A stretch of 64,000 bases of DNA from Delphinus delphis (GCF_949987515.2 NC_082689.1:101346957-101410956), one strand, 5' to 3'; shown: positions 44,921 to 57,404, numbered from the stretch's first letter. The notes: generated from the sequence alone by a model not told the origin. Numbers and translations are program-made.

Positions 44921-47900
44921 TTGTTATTATTTTATTTATTTATTTTTTACATCTTTATTGGAGTATAATTGCTTTACAATGGTGTGTTAGTTTCTGCTTT
45001 ATAACAAAGTGAATCAGTTATACGTATACATATGTTCCCATATCTCTTCCCTCTTGCGTCTCCCTCCCTCCCACCCTCCCTATCCCACCCCTCTAGGTGG
45101 TCACAAACCACCGAGCTGATCTCCCTGTGTTATGCAGCTGCTTCCACTAGCTATCTATTTTACGTTTGGTAGTGTATATATGCCCATGACACTCTCTCAC
45201 TTTGTCCCAGCTTACCCTTCCCAGTACCCATATCCTCAAGTCCATTCTCTAGTAGGTCTGTGTCTTTATTCCTGTCTTACCCCTAGGTTCTTCATGACAT
45301 TTTTTTTCTTAAATTCCATATATATGTGTTAGCATATGCTATTTGTCTTTCTCTTTCTGACTTACTTCACTCTGTATGACAGACCCTAGGTCCATCCACC
45401 TCATTACAAATAGCTCAATTTCATTTTTTTATGGCTGAGTAATATTCCATTGTATATATGTGCCACATCTTCTTTATCCATTCATCCAATCATGGACACA
45501 TAGGTTGTTTCCATCTCCGGGCTATTGTAAATAGAGCTGCAATGAACATTTTGGTACATGACTCTTTTTGAATTATGGTTTTCTCAGGGTATATGCCCAG
45601 TAGTGGGATTGCTGGGTCATATGGTAGTTCTATTTGTAGTTTTTTAAGGAACCTCCATAATGTTCTCCATAGTGGCTGAACCAATTCACATTCCCAGCAG
45701 CAGTGCAAGAGTGTTCCTTTTCTCCCCAAACTCTCCAGCATTTATTGTTTCTAGATTTTTTGATGATGGCCATTCTGACTGGTGTGAGATGATATCTCAT
45801 TGTAGTTTTGATTTGCATTTCTCTAATGTTGAGCATTCTTTCATGTGTTTGTTGGCAGTCTGTATATCTTCTTTGGAGAAATGTCTATTTAGGTCTTCTG
45901 CCCATTTTTGGATTGGGTTGTTTCATTTTTTGTTATTGAGCTGCATGACCTGCTTATACATTTTGGAGATTAATCCTTTGTCAGTTGCTTCATTTGTAAA
46001 TATTTTTTCTCATTCTGAGGGTTGTCTTTTGGTCTTGTTTATGGTTTCCTTTGCTTTTCAAAAGCTTTTATGTTCATTAGGTCTCATTTGTTTACTTTTA
46101 TTTTTATTTGCATGTCTCTAGGAGGTGGGTAAAAAAGATCTTGCTGTGATTTATGTCATAGAGTGTTCTGCCTATGTTTTTCTCTAAGATTTTGATAGTT
46201 TCTGGCCTTTCATTTAGGTCTTTAATCCATTTTGAGCTTATTTTTGTGTATGGTGTTAGGGAGTGTTCTAATTCCATACTTTTACATGTACCTGTCCAGT
46301 TTTCCCAGCACCACTTATTGAAGAGACGGTCTTTTCTCCATTTAATGTTCTAGCTTCCTTTGTCATAGTTAAGGTGACTATATGTACATGGGTTTATCTC
46401 TGGGCTTTCTATCCTGTTCCATTGATCTATCTTTCTGTTTTTGTGCCAGTACCATACTGTCTAGATTACTGTAGCTTTGTAGTATAGTCTGATGTCAGGG
46501 AGTCTGATTCAACCAGCTCCATTTTGCTTCCTCAGGATTGCTTTGGCTGTTCAGGGTCTTTTGTGTTTCCATACAAATTGTGAGATTTTTAGTTCTAATT
46601 CTGTGAAAAATGCCACTGGTAGCTTGATAAGGATCATATTGAATCTGTAGATTGCTTTGGTTAGTAAGGTCATTTTCACAATGTTGATTCTTCCCATCCG
46701 AGAACATGGTATATCTCTCCATCTGTTGGGTTCATCTTTAATTTCTTTCATCAGTGTCTTATAGTTTTCTACATACAGGTCTTTTGTCCCCTTAGGTAGG
46801 TTTATTCCTGGGTATTTTATTCTTTTTGTTGCAATGGTAAGTGGGAGTGTTTCCTTGATTCCTCTTTCAGATTTTTCATTATTAGTGTATAGGATTGCAA
46901 GAGATTTCTGTGCATTAATTTTGTATTCTTCTACTGTACCTAATTCATTGATTAGCTCTAGTAGTTTTCTGGTAGAGTCTTTCAGATTCTCTATGCATAG
47001 TATCATGTCATCTGCAAACAGTGACAGTTTTACTTCCTCGATTTGGATTCCTTTCATTTCTTTTTCTTCTCTGATTGCTTTGGCAAAAACTTCCAAAACT
47101 ATGTTGCATAACAGTGGTGAGAGTGGGCAACCTTATATTCTTCCTGATCTTAGAGGAAATGGTTTCAATTTTTCACCATTGTGAATGATGTTGGCTGTGG
47201 ATTTGTCATATATGGCCTTTATTATGTTGAGGTAAGTTCCCTCTATGCCTACTTTCTGGAGAGTTTTTATCATAAATCAGTGTTGAATTTTGTCAAAAGC
47301 TTTTTCTGCATCTATTGAGATCATAATATAGTTTTTATGCTTCAATTTTTTATTATGGTGTATCACATTGACTGATTTGCATATATTGAAGAATCCTTGC
47401 ATTCCTGGGATAAATCCCACTTCATCATGTTGTATGATCCTTTTAATGTGCTGTTGGATTCTGTTTGCTAGTATTTTGTTAAGGATTTTTGCTTCTATGT
47501 TCATCAATGATATGGCCTGTAGTTTCTTTTTTGTGACATCTTTGTCTGGTTTTGGTATCAGAGTGATGATAACCTCATAGAATGAGTTTGGGAGTGTTCC
47601 TCCCTCTGCTTTATTTTGGAAGAGTTTGAGAAGGATGGGTGTTAGCTCTTCTCTAGATGTTTGATAGAATTCACCTGTGAAGCCATCTGGTGGTGGGCTT
47701 TTGTTTGTTGGAAGATTTTTAATCACAGTCTCAATTTCAGTGCTTGTGATTGGTCCGTTTATATATTCTGTTTCTTCCTGGTTCAGTCTCAGTAGGTTTT
47801 GCTTTTCTAAGAATTTGTCCATTTCTTCCAGGTTGTCCATTTTATTGACATATAGTTGTTTGTAGTAGTGTCTCATGATCCTTTGTATTTCTGCAACGTC

Positions 47901-48923
47901 AGTTGTTACTTCTTTTTTTTCATTTCTAATTCCATTGATTTGAGTCTTCTTCCTTTTTTTTTTCCTTGAGGAGTCTTGCTAGTGGTTTATTAATTTTGTT
48001 TATCTTCTCAAAGAAGAAGCTTTTAGTTTTATTGATCTTTGCTATTGTTTTCTTCAGTTCTTTTACATTTTTTTCTAATCTGACATTTCTGATTTCTTTC
48101 CTTCAGCTAACTGTGGGTTTTTTTGTTCTTCATTCTCTAATTGCTTTAGGTGTAAGGTTTAGGTTGTTTATTTGAGATATTTCTTGTTTCCTGTGGTGGG
48201 ATTGTATTGCTAAAACTTCCCTATTAAAACTTCTTTTGCTGCATCCCATAGGTTTTGGGTTGCCGTGTTTTCATTGTCATTTATTTCTAGGTATTTTTTG
48301 ATTTCCTGTTTGATTTCTTCAGTGATCTCTAGGTTATTAAGTAGTGTATTGTTTAGCCTCCATGTGTTTGTATTTTGTACAGATTTTTTCCTGTAATTGA
48401 TATCTAGTCTCTATCACATTGTGATCAGAAAAGATACTTGATACAATTTCAATTTTCTTAAATTTACCAAGGCTTGATTTGTGACACAAGATATGATCTA
48501 TCCTGGAGAATGTTCCATGAACACATAAGAAGAAAGTGTATTCTGTTGTTTTTGGATGGAATGTCCCATAAATATTCATTAAATCTATCTGGTCTGTGGT
48601 GTCATTTAAAGCTTGTGTTTCCTCAAAAATAAACTCAAAATGGTTTAAAGAGCTAAATGTAAGGCCAGACACTATCAAACTCTTAGAGGAAAACATAGGG
48701 AGAACACTCTATGACATAAATCACAGCAAGATCTTTTTTGACCCACCTCCTAGAGAAATGGAAATAAAAACAAAAATAAACAAATGAGACCTAATGAAAC
48801 TTGAAAGTTTTGCAAAGCAAAAGAAACCATAAACAAGACTAAAAGACAACCCTCAGAATGGGAGAAAATATTTGCAAATGAAGCAACTGACAAAGGTTAA
48901 TCTCCAAAATTTACAAGCAGCTC

Positions 48924-49549
48924 ATGCAGCTCAATAACAAAAAATCAAACAACCCAATCCAAAAATGGGCAGAAGACCTAAATAGACATTTCTCCAAAGA
49001 AGATACACAGATTGCCAACAAACACATGAAAGAATGCTCAACATCATTAATCATTAGAGAAATACAAATCAAAACTACAATGAGATATCATCTCACCCCA
49101 GTCAGAATGGCCATCATTAAAAAATCTACAAACAATAAATGCTGGAGAGGGTGTGGAGAAAAGGGAACACTCTTGCACTGTTGGTGGGAATGTAAATTGA
49201 TACAGCCACTATGGAGAACAGTATGGAGGTTCCTTAAAAAACTACAAATAGAGCTACCATATGACCCAGCAATCCCACTACTGGGCATACACCCTGAGAA
49301 AACCATAATTCAAAAAAAGTCATGTGCCAAAATGTTCATTGCAGCTCTATTTACAATAGCCAGGACATGGAAACAACCTAAGTGTCCATCAATGGATGAA
49401 TGGATAAAGAAGATGTGGAACATATATACAATGGAATATTACTCAGCCATAAAAAGAAAAGAAATTGAGTTATTTGTAGTGAGGTGGATGGACTTAGAGT
49501 CTGTCATAGAGAGTGAAGTAAGCCAGAAAGAGAAAAAAATACTATACAC

Positions 49550-49601
<52 letters not shown>
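48924..49601 (+). pseudogene. L1 ORF2 C-terminal fragment, 225-codon open frame
   Basis: The longest open frame in the window, made of the last part of L1 ORF2 from the nested copy. It has the conserved stretch up to and including the cysteine-rich motif [18 protein letters not shown], encoded near 49140-49193, then the C-terminal tail. The final codons run into a CA/TA microsatellite, giving a Thr-His repeat tail not normal for the family. It has no endonuclease or reverse transcriptase domain, so it is only a fragment, but it is better preserved than either host L1 frame. Confidence 0.88.
49551..49600. repeat. (CA)n(TA)n microsatellite in nested L1
   Basis: About 20 CA units followed by 5-6 TA units, replacing the ACACATATATATGG-type sequence at the same point in related L1s. 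Confidence 0.93.
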
Positions 49602-49602
<1 letters not shown>

Positions 49603-50519
49603 ATCTAAGGGGAAAAAAGGGTCATGAAAAACCTAGGGGTAAGACAGGCATAAAGACACAGACCTACTAGAGAATGGACTTGAGGATATGGGGAGAGGGA
49701 AGGGAAAGCTGTGACCAAGTGAGAGAGTGGCATGGACATATATACACTACCAAACGTAAAATAGATAAGTAGTGGGAAGCCGCTGCATAGCACAGGGAGA
49801 TCAGCTCAGTGGTTTGTGAACACCTAGAGGGGTGGGATAGGGAGTGTGGGAGGGAGGGAGATGTAAGAGGGAAGAGATATGGGAACATATGTATACGTAT
49901 AACTGATTCACTTTGTTATAAAGCAGAAACTAACACACCATTGTAAAGCAATTATACTCCAATAAAGATATTAAAAAAAAAAGAAAAAAAGCTTGTGTTT
50001 CCTTATTTATTTTCATTTTGGATGAACTGTCCATTGGTGAAAGTTGGGTGTTTAAGTCCCCTATTATTATTGTGTTACTGTCGATTTCCCCTTTTACGTC
50101 TGTTAACATTTGCCTTATACATTGAAGTGCTCCTATGTTGGGTGTGAAAAGATTTGCAATTGTTATATCTTTTTCTTGGATTGATCTCTTGATCATTATG
50201 TAGTGTCCTTCTGTGTCTCTTGTAATAGTCTTTATTTTAAAGTCTATTTTGTCTGATATGAGAATTGCTACTCCAGGTTTCTTTTGATTTCAATTTGCAT
50301 GAAATATCTTTTTCCATCTCCTCACTTTCAGTCTGTATGTGTCCCTCAGTCTGAAATGGGTGTCTTGCAGACAGCATATATATGGGTCTTGTTTTTGAAT
50401 CCATTCATCCAGTCTATGTCTTTTGAGTGGAGCATTTAATACATTTATCTTTAAGGTAATTATTGATATGTGTGTTCCTATTACCATTTTCTTAATTGCT
50501 TTGTGTTTGTTTTTCTAGG

Positions 50520-51438
50520 TGTTTTCTTTCCTTGTGTTTCCTCCCTAGAGAAGTTCCTTTAACATTTATTGTAAAGCTGGTTTGGTGGTGCGGAATTCTC
50601 TTAACTTTTGCTTGTCTGTAAAGGTTTTAATTGTGCTGTCAAAACTGAATGAGATCCTTGCTGTGTAGAGTAATCTTGGTTGTAGATTTTTCTCTTTCAT
50701 CACTTTAAATATGTCCTGCCACTCCCTTCTGGCTTCCAGATGTTCTGCTGAAAGATCAGCTGTTAACCTTATGGGGATTCCCTTGTATGTTATTTTTTGC
50801 TTTTCCCTTGATACTTTTAATATTTTTTCTTTTAATTTAATTTTTGATAGTTTGATTAATATGTGTCTTGGTGTGTTTCTCCTTGGATTTATCCTGTATG
50901 GGACTCTCTGTGCTTCCTGGACTTGATTAACTATTTCTTTTCCCATGTTAAGGGAGTTTTCCACTATAATCTCTTCAAATATTTTCTCAGACCATTTCTT
51001 TTTCTCTTTTTCTTCTGGGACCTGTATAACTCAAATATTTGTGCTTTTAAAGTTGTCCCTGAGGTCTCTGAGACTGTCTTCAATTCTTTTCATTCTTTTT
51101 TCTTTATTCTGCTCTGCCATAGTTATTTCCACTATTTTATCTTCCAGGTCACTTATTCATTCTTCTGCCTCAGTTATTTTGCTATTGATTCCTTCTAGAG
51201 AATTTTTAATTTCATTTATTGTGTTGTTCATCACTGTTTGTTTTCTCTTTAATTTTTGTAGATCCTTGTTAAATGTTTCTTGTATTTTCTCCATTCTTTT
51301 TCCAAGATTTTGGATCATCTTTACTATCATTACCCTGAATTCTTTTTCAGGTAGACTGCCTATTTCCTCTTCATTTGTTTGGTCTGGTGGGTTTTTACCT
51401 TGCCTCTTTATCTGCTGCATATTTCTATGTCTTCTCAT
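50520..51438 (-). pseudogene. L1-B ORF1, broken
   Basis: Start ATG at 51438-51436 (MRRHRNMQQIKRQGKNPPDQ). An open piece at 51157-51498 covers the N-terminus and much of the coiled coil (heptad-like KMIQNLGKRMEKIQETF). A second open piece, 50566-50964, covers the RNA-binding and C-terminal domains (INPRRNTPRHILIKLSKIK, then FTDKQKLREF) and ends at a stop slightly early compared with L1-A. The two pieces are out of frame with each other. Role in live elements: trimeric RNA-binding chaperone of the L1 particle. Confidence 0.88.
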
Positions 51439-53353
51439 TTTGTTTAACTTACTGCATTTAGGGTCTCTTTTCACATGCTCCAGGTTCTTGGTTCCCATTG
51501 TTTTTGGTGTCTGCCCTCATTGGGTGATGTTGGTTCTGTGGCTTGCGTAGGCTTCCTGGTGTAGGGGACTGGTGCCTGTGTTCTGGTTGGTGGGGTTGGA
51601 TCTTGTCTCTCTGGGGTGCAGGGCCATTTCCAGTGGTGTGTTTTGGGGTGTCTGTGAACTTAGTATGATTTTAGGCAGCCTCTCTGCTAATGGATGGTGT
51701 TGTGTTCCTGTCTTGCTACTTGATTGTCATGGGGCATCCAGAACTGGAGCTTGCTGGCCATTGGGTGGAGTTGTGTCTTAGTGTTGAAACAGAGGTCTCT
51801 GGGAGAGCTCTTGTTGACTGATATTATGTGGGTCCGGGAGGTCTCTGGTGGTCCAATATCCTGAACTCAGTGCTCCCACCTCAGAGGCTTAGGCCTGACA
51901 CCAGGCCAGAGCACCAAAACTCTGTCAGCCACACAGCTCAGAAGAAAAGGGAGGAGAAAAGAAAGGAAAACAGAAATAATAATAAATAAGGAAATATTAT
52001 TAAAATAAATAATAATTATTAAAAAAAGAGAGAGCAACGAAACCAATAAACAAATCTACCAATTATAACAAGTGCTAAAAACTATACTAAGATAAACATA
52101 AAAATCAGAAACAAATCAGTTGCAGACAGCAAACTCCAAGTCTACAGTTTTTCCCAAAGTCCACCACCTCAATTTTGAGATGATTCATTTTCTACTCAGG
52201 TATTCCAGAGATGCAGGGTATATCAAGTTGATTGTGGGGATTTAATCCATGCTACTGAGGCTGTACAGAGAAATTTCCCTTTCTCTTCTTTGTTTGCACA
52301 GCTCCTGAGGTTCAGCTTTTGTTTTGGCCCCACCTGTGCATTTAGGTCACCCTCAGGCATCTTTTCCCACCCAGATATAACAGGATTAAAGCAGTGGCTG
52401 ATTAGGGGGCTCTGGCTCACTCATGCTGGTGGGAGGGAGGGATATGGTAGTTTTAAGTGGAATGCAGGGTGAGACTATGGTGGCAGAGGCTGCTGTGACG
52501 TTGCAACAGCCTGAGTGTATTCTCCCAGGGAACTTGTCCCTGGGTCATGAGATCTTGGTATTGGCATGTTGCACAGGCTCCTGGGGGAGTATGGATAGTG
52601 ACCTGTGCTTGCACACAGGATTCCTGGTGGCTACAGCAGCAGTATTAGCATTTCATGTCTGTCTCTGGGGTCTGAGCTGATAGCCATGGCTTGCACCTAT
52701 CTCTGAAGCTCTTTTAGGCAGTGCTCTGAATCCCCTCTCCTCATGCACCCCAAAACAATGGTCTCTTGCCTCTTCAGCAGGTCCAGACTTTTTCCCAGAC
52801 ACCTTTCTTGCTAGTTGTAGTGCACTAGCTCCTTCAGGCTGTTTTCACACAGCCAACCCCAGTCCTCTCCCTGTGATCTGATCTCTGAAGCCCGAGCCTC
52901 AGCTCCCAGCCCCCATCTGCCCCAGCAGGTGAGAATACAAGCCTGTCAGGTTGGTGAGTGCTGGTCGGCACCTAACCTGTGTGTGGGAATCTCTCTGCTT
53001 TGCTCTCTGAACCAGTGTTGCTGAGCTCTCCTCCATGGCTCCGAAGCATCCCTCCCACCCACACCCCGTCTCCACCAGTGAAGGGTCTTCCTAGTGTGTG
53101 GAAACATTTCCTCCTTCACAGCTCCCTCCCAGAGGTGCAGGTCCCTCCCCTATTCTTTTGTCTTTGTTTTTTCTTTCTTCTTTTGCCCTACCCAGGTATG
53201 TGGGGATTTTCTTGCCTTTTAGGAAGTCTGATGTCTTCTGCCAGCATTCAGTAAGTGGTCTGTAGGAGCTGTTCCACATGTAGATGTATTTCTGATGTAT
53301 TTGTGGGGAGGAAGGTGATCTCCACATCTTACTCCTCCACCATCTTGAAGGTC
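51439..53353 (-). promoter_or_regulatory. L1-B 5' UTR
   Basis: Aligns along its length with the L1-A 5' UTR, including the A-rich stretch (51945-52060) and the same 5' end. Many CpGs of L1-A are TG or CA here, for example GCCATGGCTTGCACC at 52683 against GCCGCGGCTCGCACC at 10804. It is therefore an inactive, older promoter region. Confidence 0.75.
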
Positions 53354-53465
53354 CTCCCCAGTTATTTTGTATTTAGTGATTTTCTGCTATTTTTCCCAAC
53401 ACATTTACCTCATTTCTGTTTCCTACTGGTCCCTAGGTGTATGAGTTTGTACCGCTAGAGGAGTA

Positions 53466-53949
53466 CAGTAAGTCCCGTACATATGAACCTTCAAGTTGCA
53501 AATTTTGAAAAAGCAAACGTGCATCTGGTTCCAGCAAGGAACCAGAACCTGTGTCATCAATGTCAGGCATGAGTGATAGTGCAGCCTGCCCTCCACCTCC
53601 TACAGCTGACGATCCTTCAGCTCTACCATCTCCCACCCCTTCTCCCTCCTCCAGTCAGTAACTCTTCTTATCTGTTCACTCGATGCCAGCCCCTGTATGC
53701 CAGCTGTTGTACTGTACTACTGTACTTTTCAAAGTACTGTATTGTAAGATTTAAAATGTTTTCTTTTTTCTGTGTGTTTGTTTTTATGTATTGTTTGTGT
53801 GAAAAGTATTATAAACCTATTTCAGTACAGTACTATATAACTGATTATGTTAGTTAGATACCTAGGCTAACTTCATTGGACTTAAGAACAAATTGGACTT
53901 AAAAATGTGCTCTCAGAACCGAACTTGTTCGTATGTAGAGGACTTATTG
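53466..53949. mobile_element. Tigger-like (pogo group) DNA transposon remnant
   Basis: Inverted ends CAGTAAGTCCCGTACATATG and, read inward from the right, CAATAAGTCCTCTACATACG, both flanked by TA (53464-53465, 53950-53951). 484 bases. The interior has Ser/Pro-rich coding-like sequence on the plus strand (53530-53660) that may be the end of a transposase frame. Starts about 110 bases from the L1-B 5' end. Confidence 0.85.
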
Positions 53950-53951
53950 TA

Positions 53952-54314
53952 GATCGAATGTACACATCAGTTATGCCTTCAGAAACAATATTTCTCAAAG
54001 AAACAATGTGCTATAAGACTATCAACTTCTGGTTTTGTTTCTAAACCTAAGAGGAAATGCACAGAAAATCTGAAGAGTCTAATATTCTGACATTCACTTA
54101 TGCTTGTTTTGGCATATATTACCTGAGTATTTTCTGAAAATGCTACATCTTCCAAATCATTTTCTGTGTTTGTTAATTAGTGACATTCAAATGCAAACAT
54201 CAAAATAATGTAGAAGCAAAGAAGAATGACATTAATAATATATAGAAATCCATCTGGAATTATTTTTTAAAGATTATTTCAATTATTTTTGGAAGCTCTT
54301 GTAACTAATAAATG
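53952..54314. other. No recognised element
   Basis: AT-rich, nothing identified. Confidence 0.35.
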
Positions 54315-55740
54315 AGTTTAGGAAGACCATATGCTATAAGATCAATATATGTTCAATTGCATCTCTGTACACTATCAATAAACGATATGTATTGAAGTTT
54401 ACTACAGATTAAACTGTATATGTTTACATATCACTTTTTGTTTTGGTGTTTACACATACGTGTACATGTGTTTTTCTTTACAATAATATTTTACTGTATT
54501 TTTCAGTATATTTATGTGAAAACTTTTGTTTCAGGAAATGGTGGGTCAGTCTGTAGCTTATTATTTGAGTGTGTATATTTTTGTATATATTTATGTATTT
54601 GTCATTCTATTAATTTGTTTTGAGGTGTGCTCATGTCAATGAATGAGAGTATAATTTGATGTGGTTCATCCAGTTCCTATTTTTATTTATAAATTATTCA
54701 TCTTAATCAAGTTATTTTGTAAAGTTGACTTTTCAGCATTTATTTTAAAATAAAATTACTTCTTCTTTTAAAAAATATTCACTTATAGCATCATAAAATA
54801 TGAAATACTTAAGGACAAAAACTGACAAAATTGTGCAAGACCTATACACTGAAAGTTATAAAATATTAATGATAAAAAGTAAAAATAGAAACAAATAAAT
54901 AAATGGAGAGATATGCTGTGTGCACAGTTTAGAAGATTTGATATTGTCAAGATGACAATTCTCCTCCAAATAAATGTATAGATTGATGCAACCTCAATCA
55001 AAATGCCAGCAAGCTTTTTTGTTTTTTTCAGAAATTACCTAGCTGAATCTAAACCTCAAGTGCAAATGTAAATGGGCCTAAAATAACCAAAATGTCTTTG
55101 AAAAATAAGGAGAAAGTGGAAATACTACCACTGTCTGATTTCAGGACATATTATAAATATACTACAATGAGTAACTTGTGTTTTTAATGTAAAGATTGAC
55201 AAATAGATTAATGGAACAAAATAGAGTCTAGACTAGACCTACATCTACATATGTATAAACAACTGATTTTCCACAAAGGTGCAGAGGCAATTGAATGGAG
55301 AAATGACACTCTTTTCAACAAATAAGGCTGGAACATATACAAAAAAAAAAAAGAACTTGGATCCATCTCATACTATATACAAAAAATAACTAAAAATGGA
55401 TGACTTAAATATCTTAATCTTAAAACTATAAAAATTTTGAAAGTGAACATAGCAGGTAATCTTTGTGATCTAAAGTTAGGCAAATATTTCCTAAACAATA
55501 CACCAAAAACACAACCCATAAAAGAATAAGTTGGTAAATTGGACTTCAATCAAACTTAAAATATTTTGTTGTTTGTTGTTAAAATATTTTGTTGAATATT
55601 TTCCTGTTAAGGAAATGAAAAAACAAGTCACTGATTAGCAGAAAAGGTTTGCAATTCATGTCTCTAATAAAAGACTTGTATCCAGAATGTATTAAATCTC
55701 TCAAAATTTGAGTCTTTACCTTGTTATAATTCCAATATCT
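54315..55740 (+). mobile_element. Old L1 ORF2, sense, interrupted
   Basis: 54330-54390 (TTGCATCTCTGTACACTATC) and 54775-55740 (ATAGCATCATAAAATATGAA, TTGATGCAACCTCAATCAAA, CCATCTCATACTATATACAA, GACTTGTATCCAGAATGTAT) are successive parts of ORF2. Between them, about 54400-54770 is not L1. Confidence 0.8.
54400..54770. other. Unidentified insert in old L1
   Basis: T-rich sequence between two neighbouring L1 segments, with no recognised family or clean target duplication. Confidence 0.5.
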
Positions 55741-56295
55741 GGATTACCTATGGTTTCTATTTCAGTTAAATGGTCTTGTCTACTGATGTATATGGTAATT
55801 TTTATGGAATTCAAAACCTTGTGTCTATAAAATTACAGTGACTCTGTATGATATTATCTTCCTTCATAGAGGAATTAATTTAGTTTTGGAGGTAGGTGCA
55901 GTAGAAACAAATAATGCCAATCTTGAGGGAAGGTTTAAACATTTTTGTGTGTGCTTTTCTATCTTAGTTTGCCCTTTTTCTATGGTGTGAGCTTTTAGTA
56001 GTCACAAATCAAGGTCTGGAATATTAATCAGGTTCCCTCATTCTTGGTTAACCCTGAACTCTAATTATTTTTCACTCTAATAACATGAAAAAATCAAATG
56101 CCCTACTTATATTTTAGCTTTTAATCTCTCTGTTGGCTTCTAGCCTTATGATCATTCACAGGTTAAAAATCAGCAAATATCTCAAATACAGAAGTGGTAG
56201 AGGATGCTGGGCTCACCTCAATACAACTTTTTCTCTCTAGGATATTTGTCTTTCAAATTCTAGATATGTTGCTTCTTAATTTTGTACCTTCAAAT
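55741..56295. other. No confident element
   Basis: May be an old LINE 3' region (TTACCTATGGTTTCTATTTC), but I cannot name it. Confidence 0.3.
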
Positions 56296-56738
56296 AGTTA
56301 TGAGTGGTATCTCATTGTAGTTTTGGGCATTTCTCTAATAATTAGTGATACTGAACATCTTTTCATTTGCCTACTGGCCATCTGTATGTCTTCTTTGGAG
56401 AAATGTCTGCTAAGGTTTTCTGACCATTTTTCAATTGTTTTTTTTTTTTTTGTTGTTGTTGTTATAGAGTTGTATGAGCTATTTGTATGTTTTGGATATT
56501 AAGTCCTTGTTGGTCTCATCATTTGCAAATATTTTCTCTTATTCTGTATGTTGTCTTTTTGTTTTTTTATGGTTTCCTTTGCTGTGCAAAACTTGTTAGT
56601 TTGATTAGGTCCCACTTGTTTATTTTTGTTTTTATTTTTATTGCCTTGAGAGACTGACCTAAGAAAACATTGGTACATTTTATGTCAGAGAATGTTTTGC
56701 CTTTGTCCTCTTCTAGGAGTTTTTCAAATAGTTACTTT
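56296..56738 (-). mobile_element. Old L1 ORF2 fragment, antisense
   Basis: The plus strand reads TGGTATCTCATTGTAGTTTT, TGTATGTCTTCTTTGGAGAA, TTTGCAAATATTTTCTCTTA and CTGTGCAAAACTTGTTAGTT: antisense ORF2 C-terminal region. Confidence 0.85.
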
Positions 56739-56929
56739 GCAAAATTAATTTTATATAGCTTTTATAGTTGTTGATAGCAAGGGTATTGGTCTGATAGAAG
56801 CTACTCTGTCATTGACAGAAGTAGATGTCTCTCTCCTAGGTTATTTAATAATATAAAGCCATTAAATATGAGAAAGGAAATAACATTCAATTTTCTCCAA
56901 AGTGTTCTGAGCAATTCATAGAATCCATA

Positions 56930-57055
56930 TCATCAATCCTTATCATATCCTTGTCAAAACTGGTAACTCATTAACTATCCAAAGTCATCCAACAAACCTG
57001 TCAGAGGTCCAGAAATAGAAGCTGAACATTCAGTCCAATCCCCTGAGCCACATAG
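56930..57055 (-). mobile_element. MIR fragment, antisense
   Basis: CCAAAGTCATCCAACAAACC and CAGTCCAATCCCCTGAGCC fit the antisense MIR body. Highly diverged. Confidence 0.45.
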
Positions 57056-57404
57056 ACTATTGATGTCTGATATAAAAATTACATCCTCATTCAGGAAGTA
57101 CTACCAAGTAATTCTATCAGTGACATCTGTCACTTTCTCAGCTCCACATTCTCTGTAAAAGAAAGAAGAGAAGAAATGAAAAGGTTTAGTCTTAGATTTT
57201 CAGTCAAATTGGGTGACTAGTGTTAGTTTTTAATTCTTTAAATTATTATTATTAGTTTTTTATTCATGATAGTCATCTGAATGCTGATTATCCTTACCAG
57301 AAACTTGGATAAAATGTAAACCTGACACTATAGTTGTTAGATCCTAGGCTAAAAATTAGGTAGGAACAAATATGTAATTCTAACATGTCACAGAAGTAAC
57401 AATT

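Larger units (their letters stand above)
48624..49987 (+). mobile_element. 5'-truncated L1, sense, nested in L1-B
   Basis: Starts inside ORF2 and runs to the 3' UTR and A-rich tail (TATACTCCAATAAAGATATT then A-run). The flanking target copies are AAAGCTTGTGTTTCCT at 48608-48623 and 49988-50003, a perfect 16-base duplication. The same site in L1-A (around 7985-8003) is uninterrupted, an independent check of both boundaries. It is antiparallel to its host. Confidence 0.97.
45310..50487 (-). pseudogene. L1-B ORF2, broken and split by a nested L1
   Basis: Starts at 50487 with MVIGTHISIITLKINVLNA, the usual L1 ORF2 opening. The endonuclease domain runs from 50487 and is cut at 50003 by the nested L1, resuming at 48607. 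The reverse transcriptase is seen in a 199-codon open piece (47277-47876) and a 181-codon piece (46551-47096) whose FADDM motif is encoded at 47004-47018. The cysteine-rich C-terminal part is near 45490-45836. Several stops and shifts separate these pieces. The domain order is that of a normal L1 ORF2 of about 1,275 residues. Confidence 0.9.
44950..53353 (-). mobile_element. L1-B: nearly full-length L1 retrotransposon, antisense
   Basis: Same family and orientation as L1-A. The 3' end is near 44952 (ACATCTTTATTGGAGTATAA) and the 5' end at 53353, where the minus strand begins GACCTTCAAGATGGTGGAGG. 5' UTR, ORF1, ORF2 and 3' UTR are all present. A sense L1 (48624-49987) is nested in the endonuclease part of ORF2. 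Without it the element is about 7 kb. A weak target match (GTTATTATTTTATTTA near 44923, GTTATTTTGTATTTA at 53361-53375) is possible but not convincing. Confidence 0.93.

Noticed and set aside
50945..51550. 201-codon plus-strand open frame
   Set aside because: Antisense shadow of L1-B ORF1, the counterpart of the frame at 9076-9657.
44923..53375. Target duplication of L1-B
   Set aside because: The two T/A-rich tracts match only loosely and are low in complexity, so the match may be chance.
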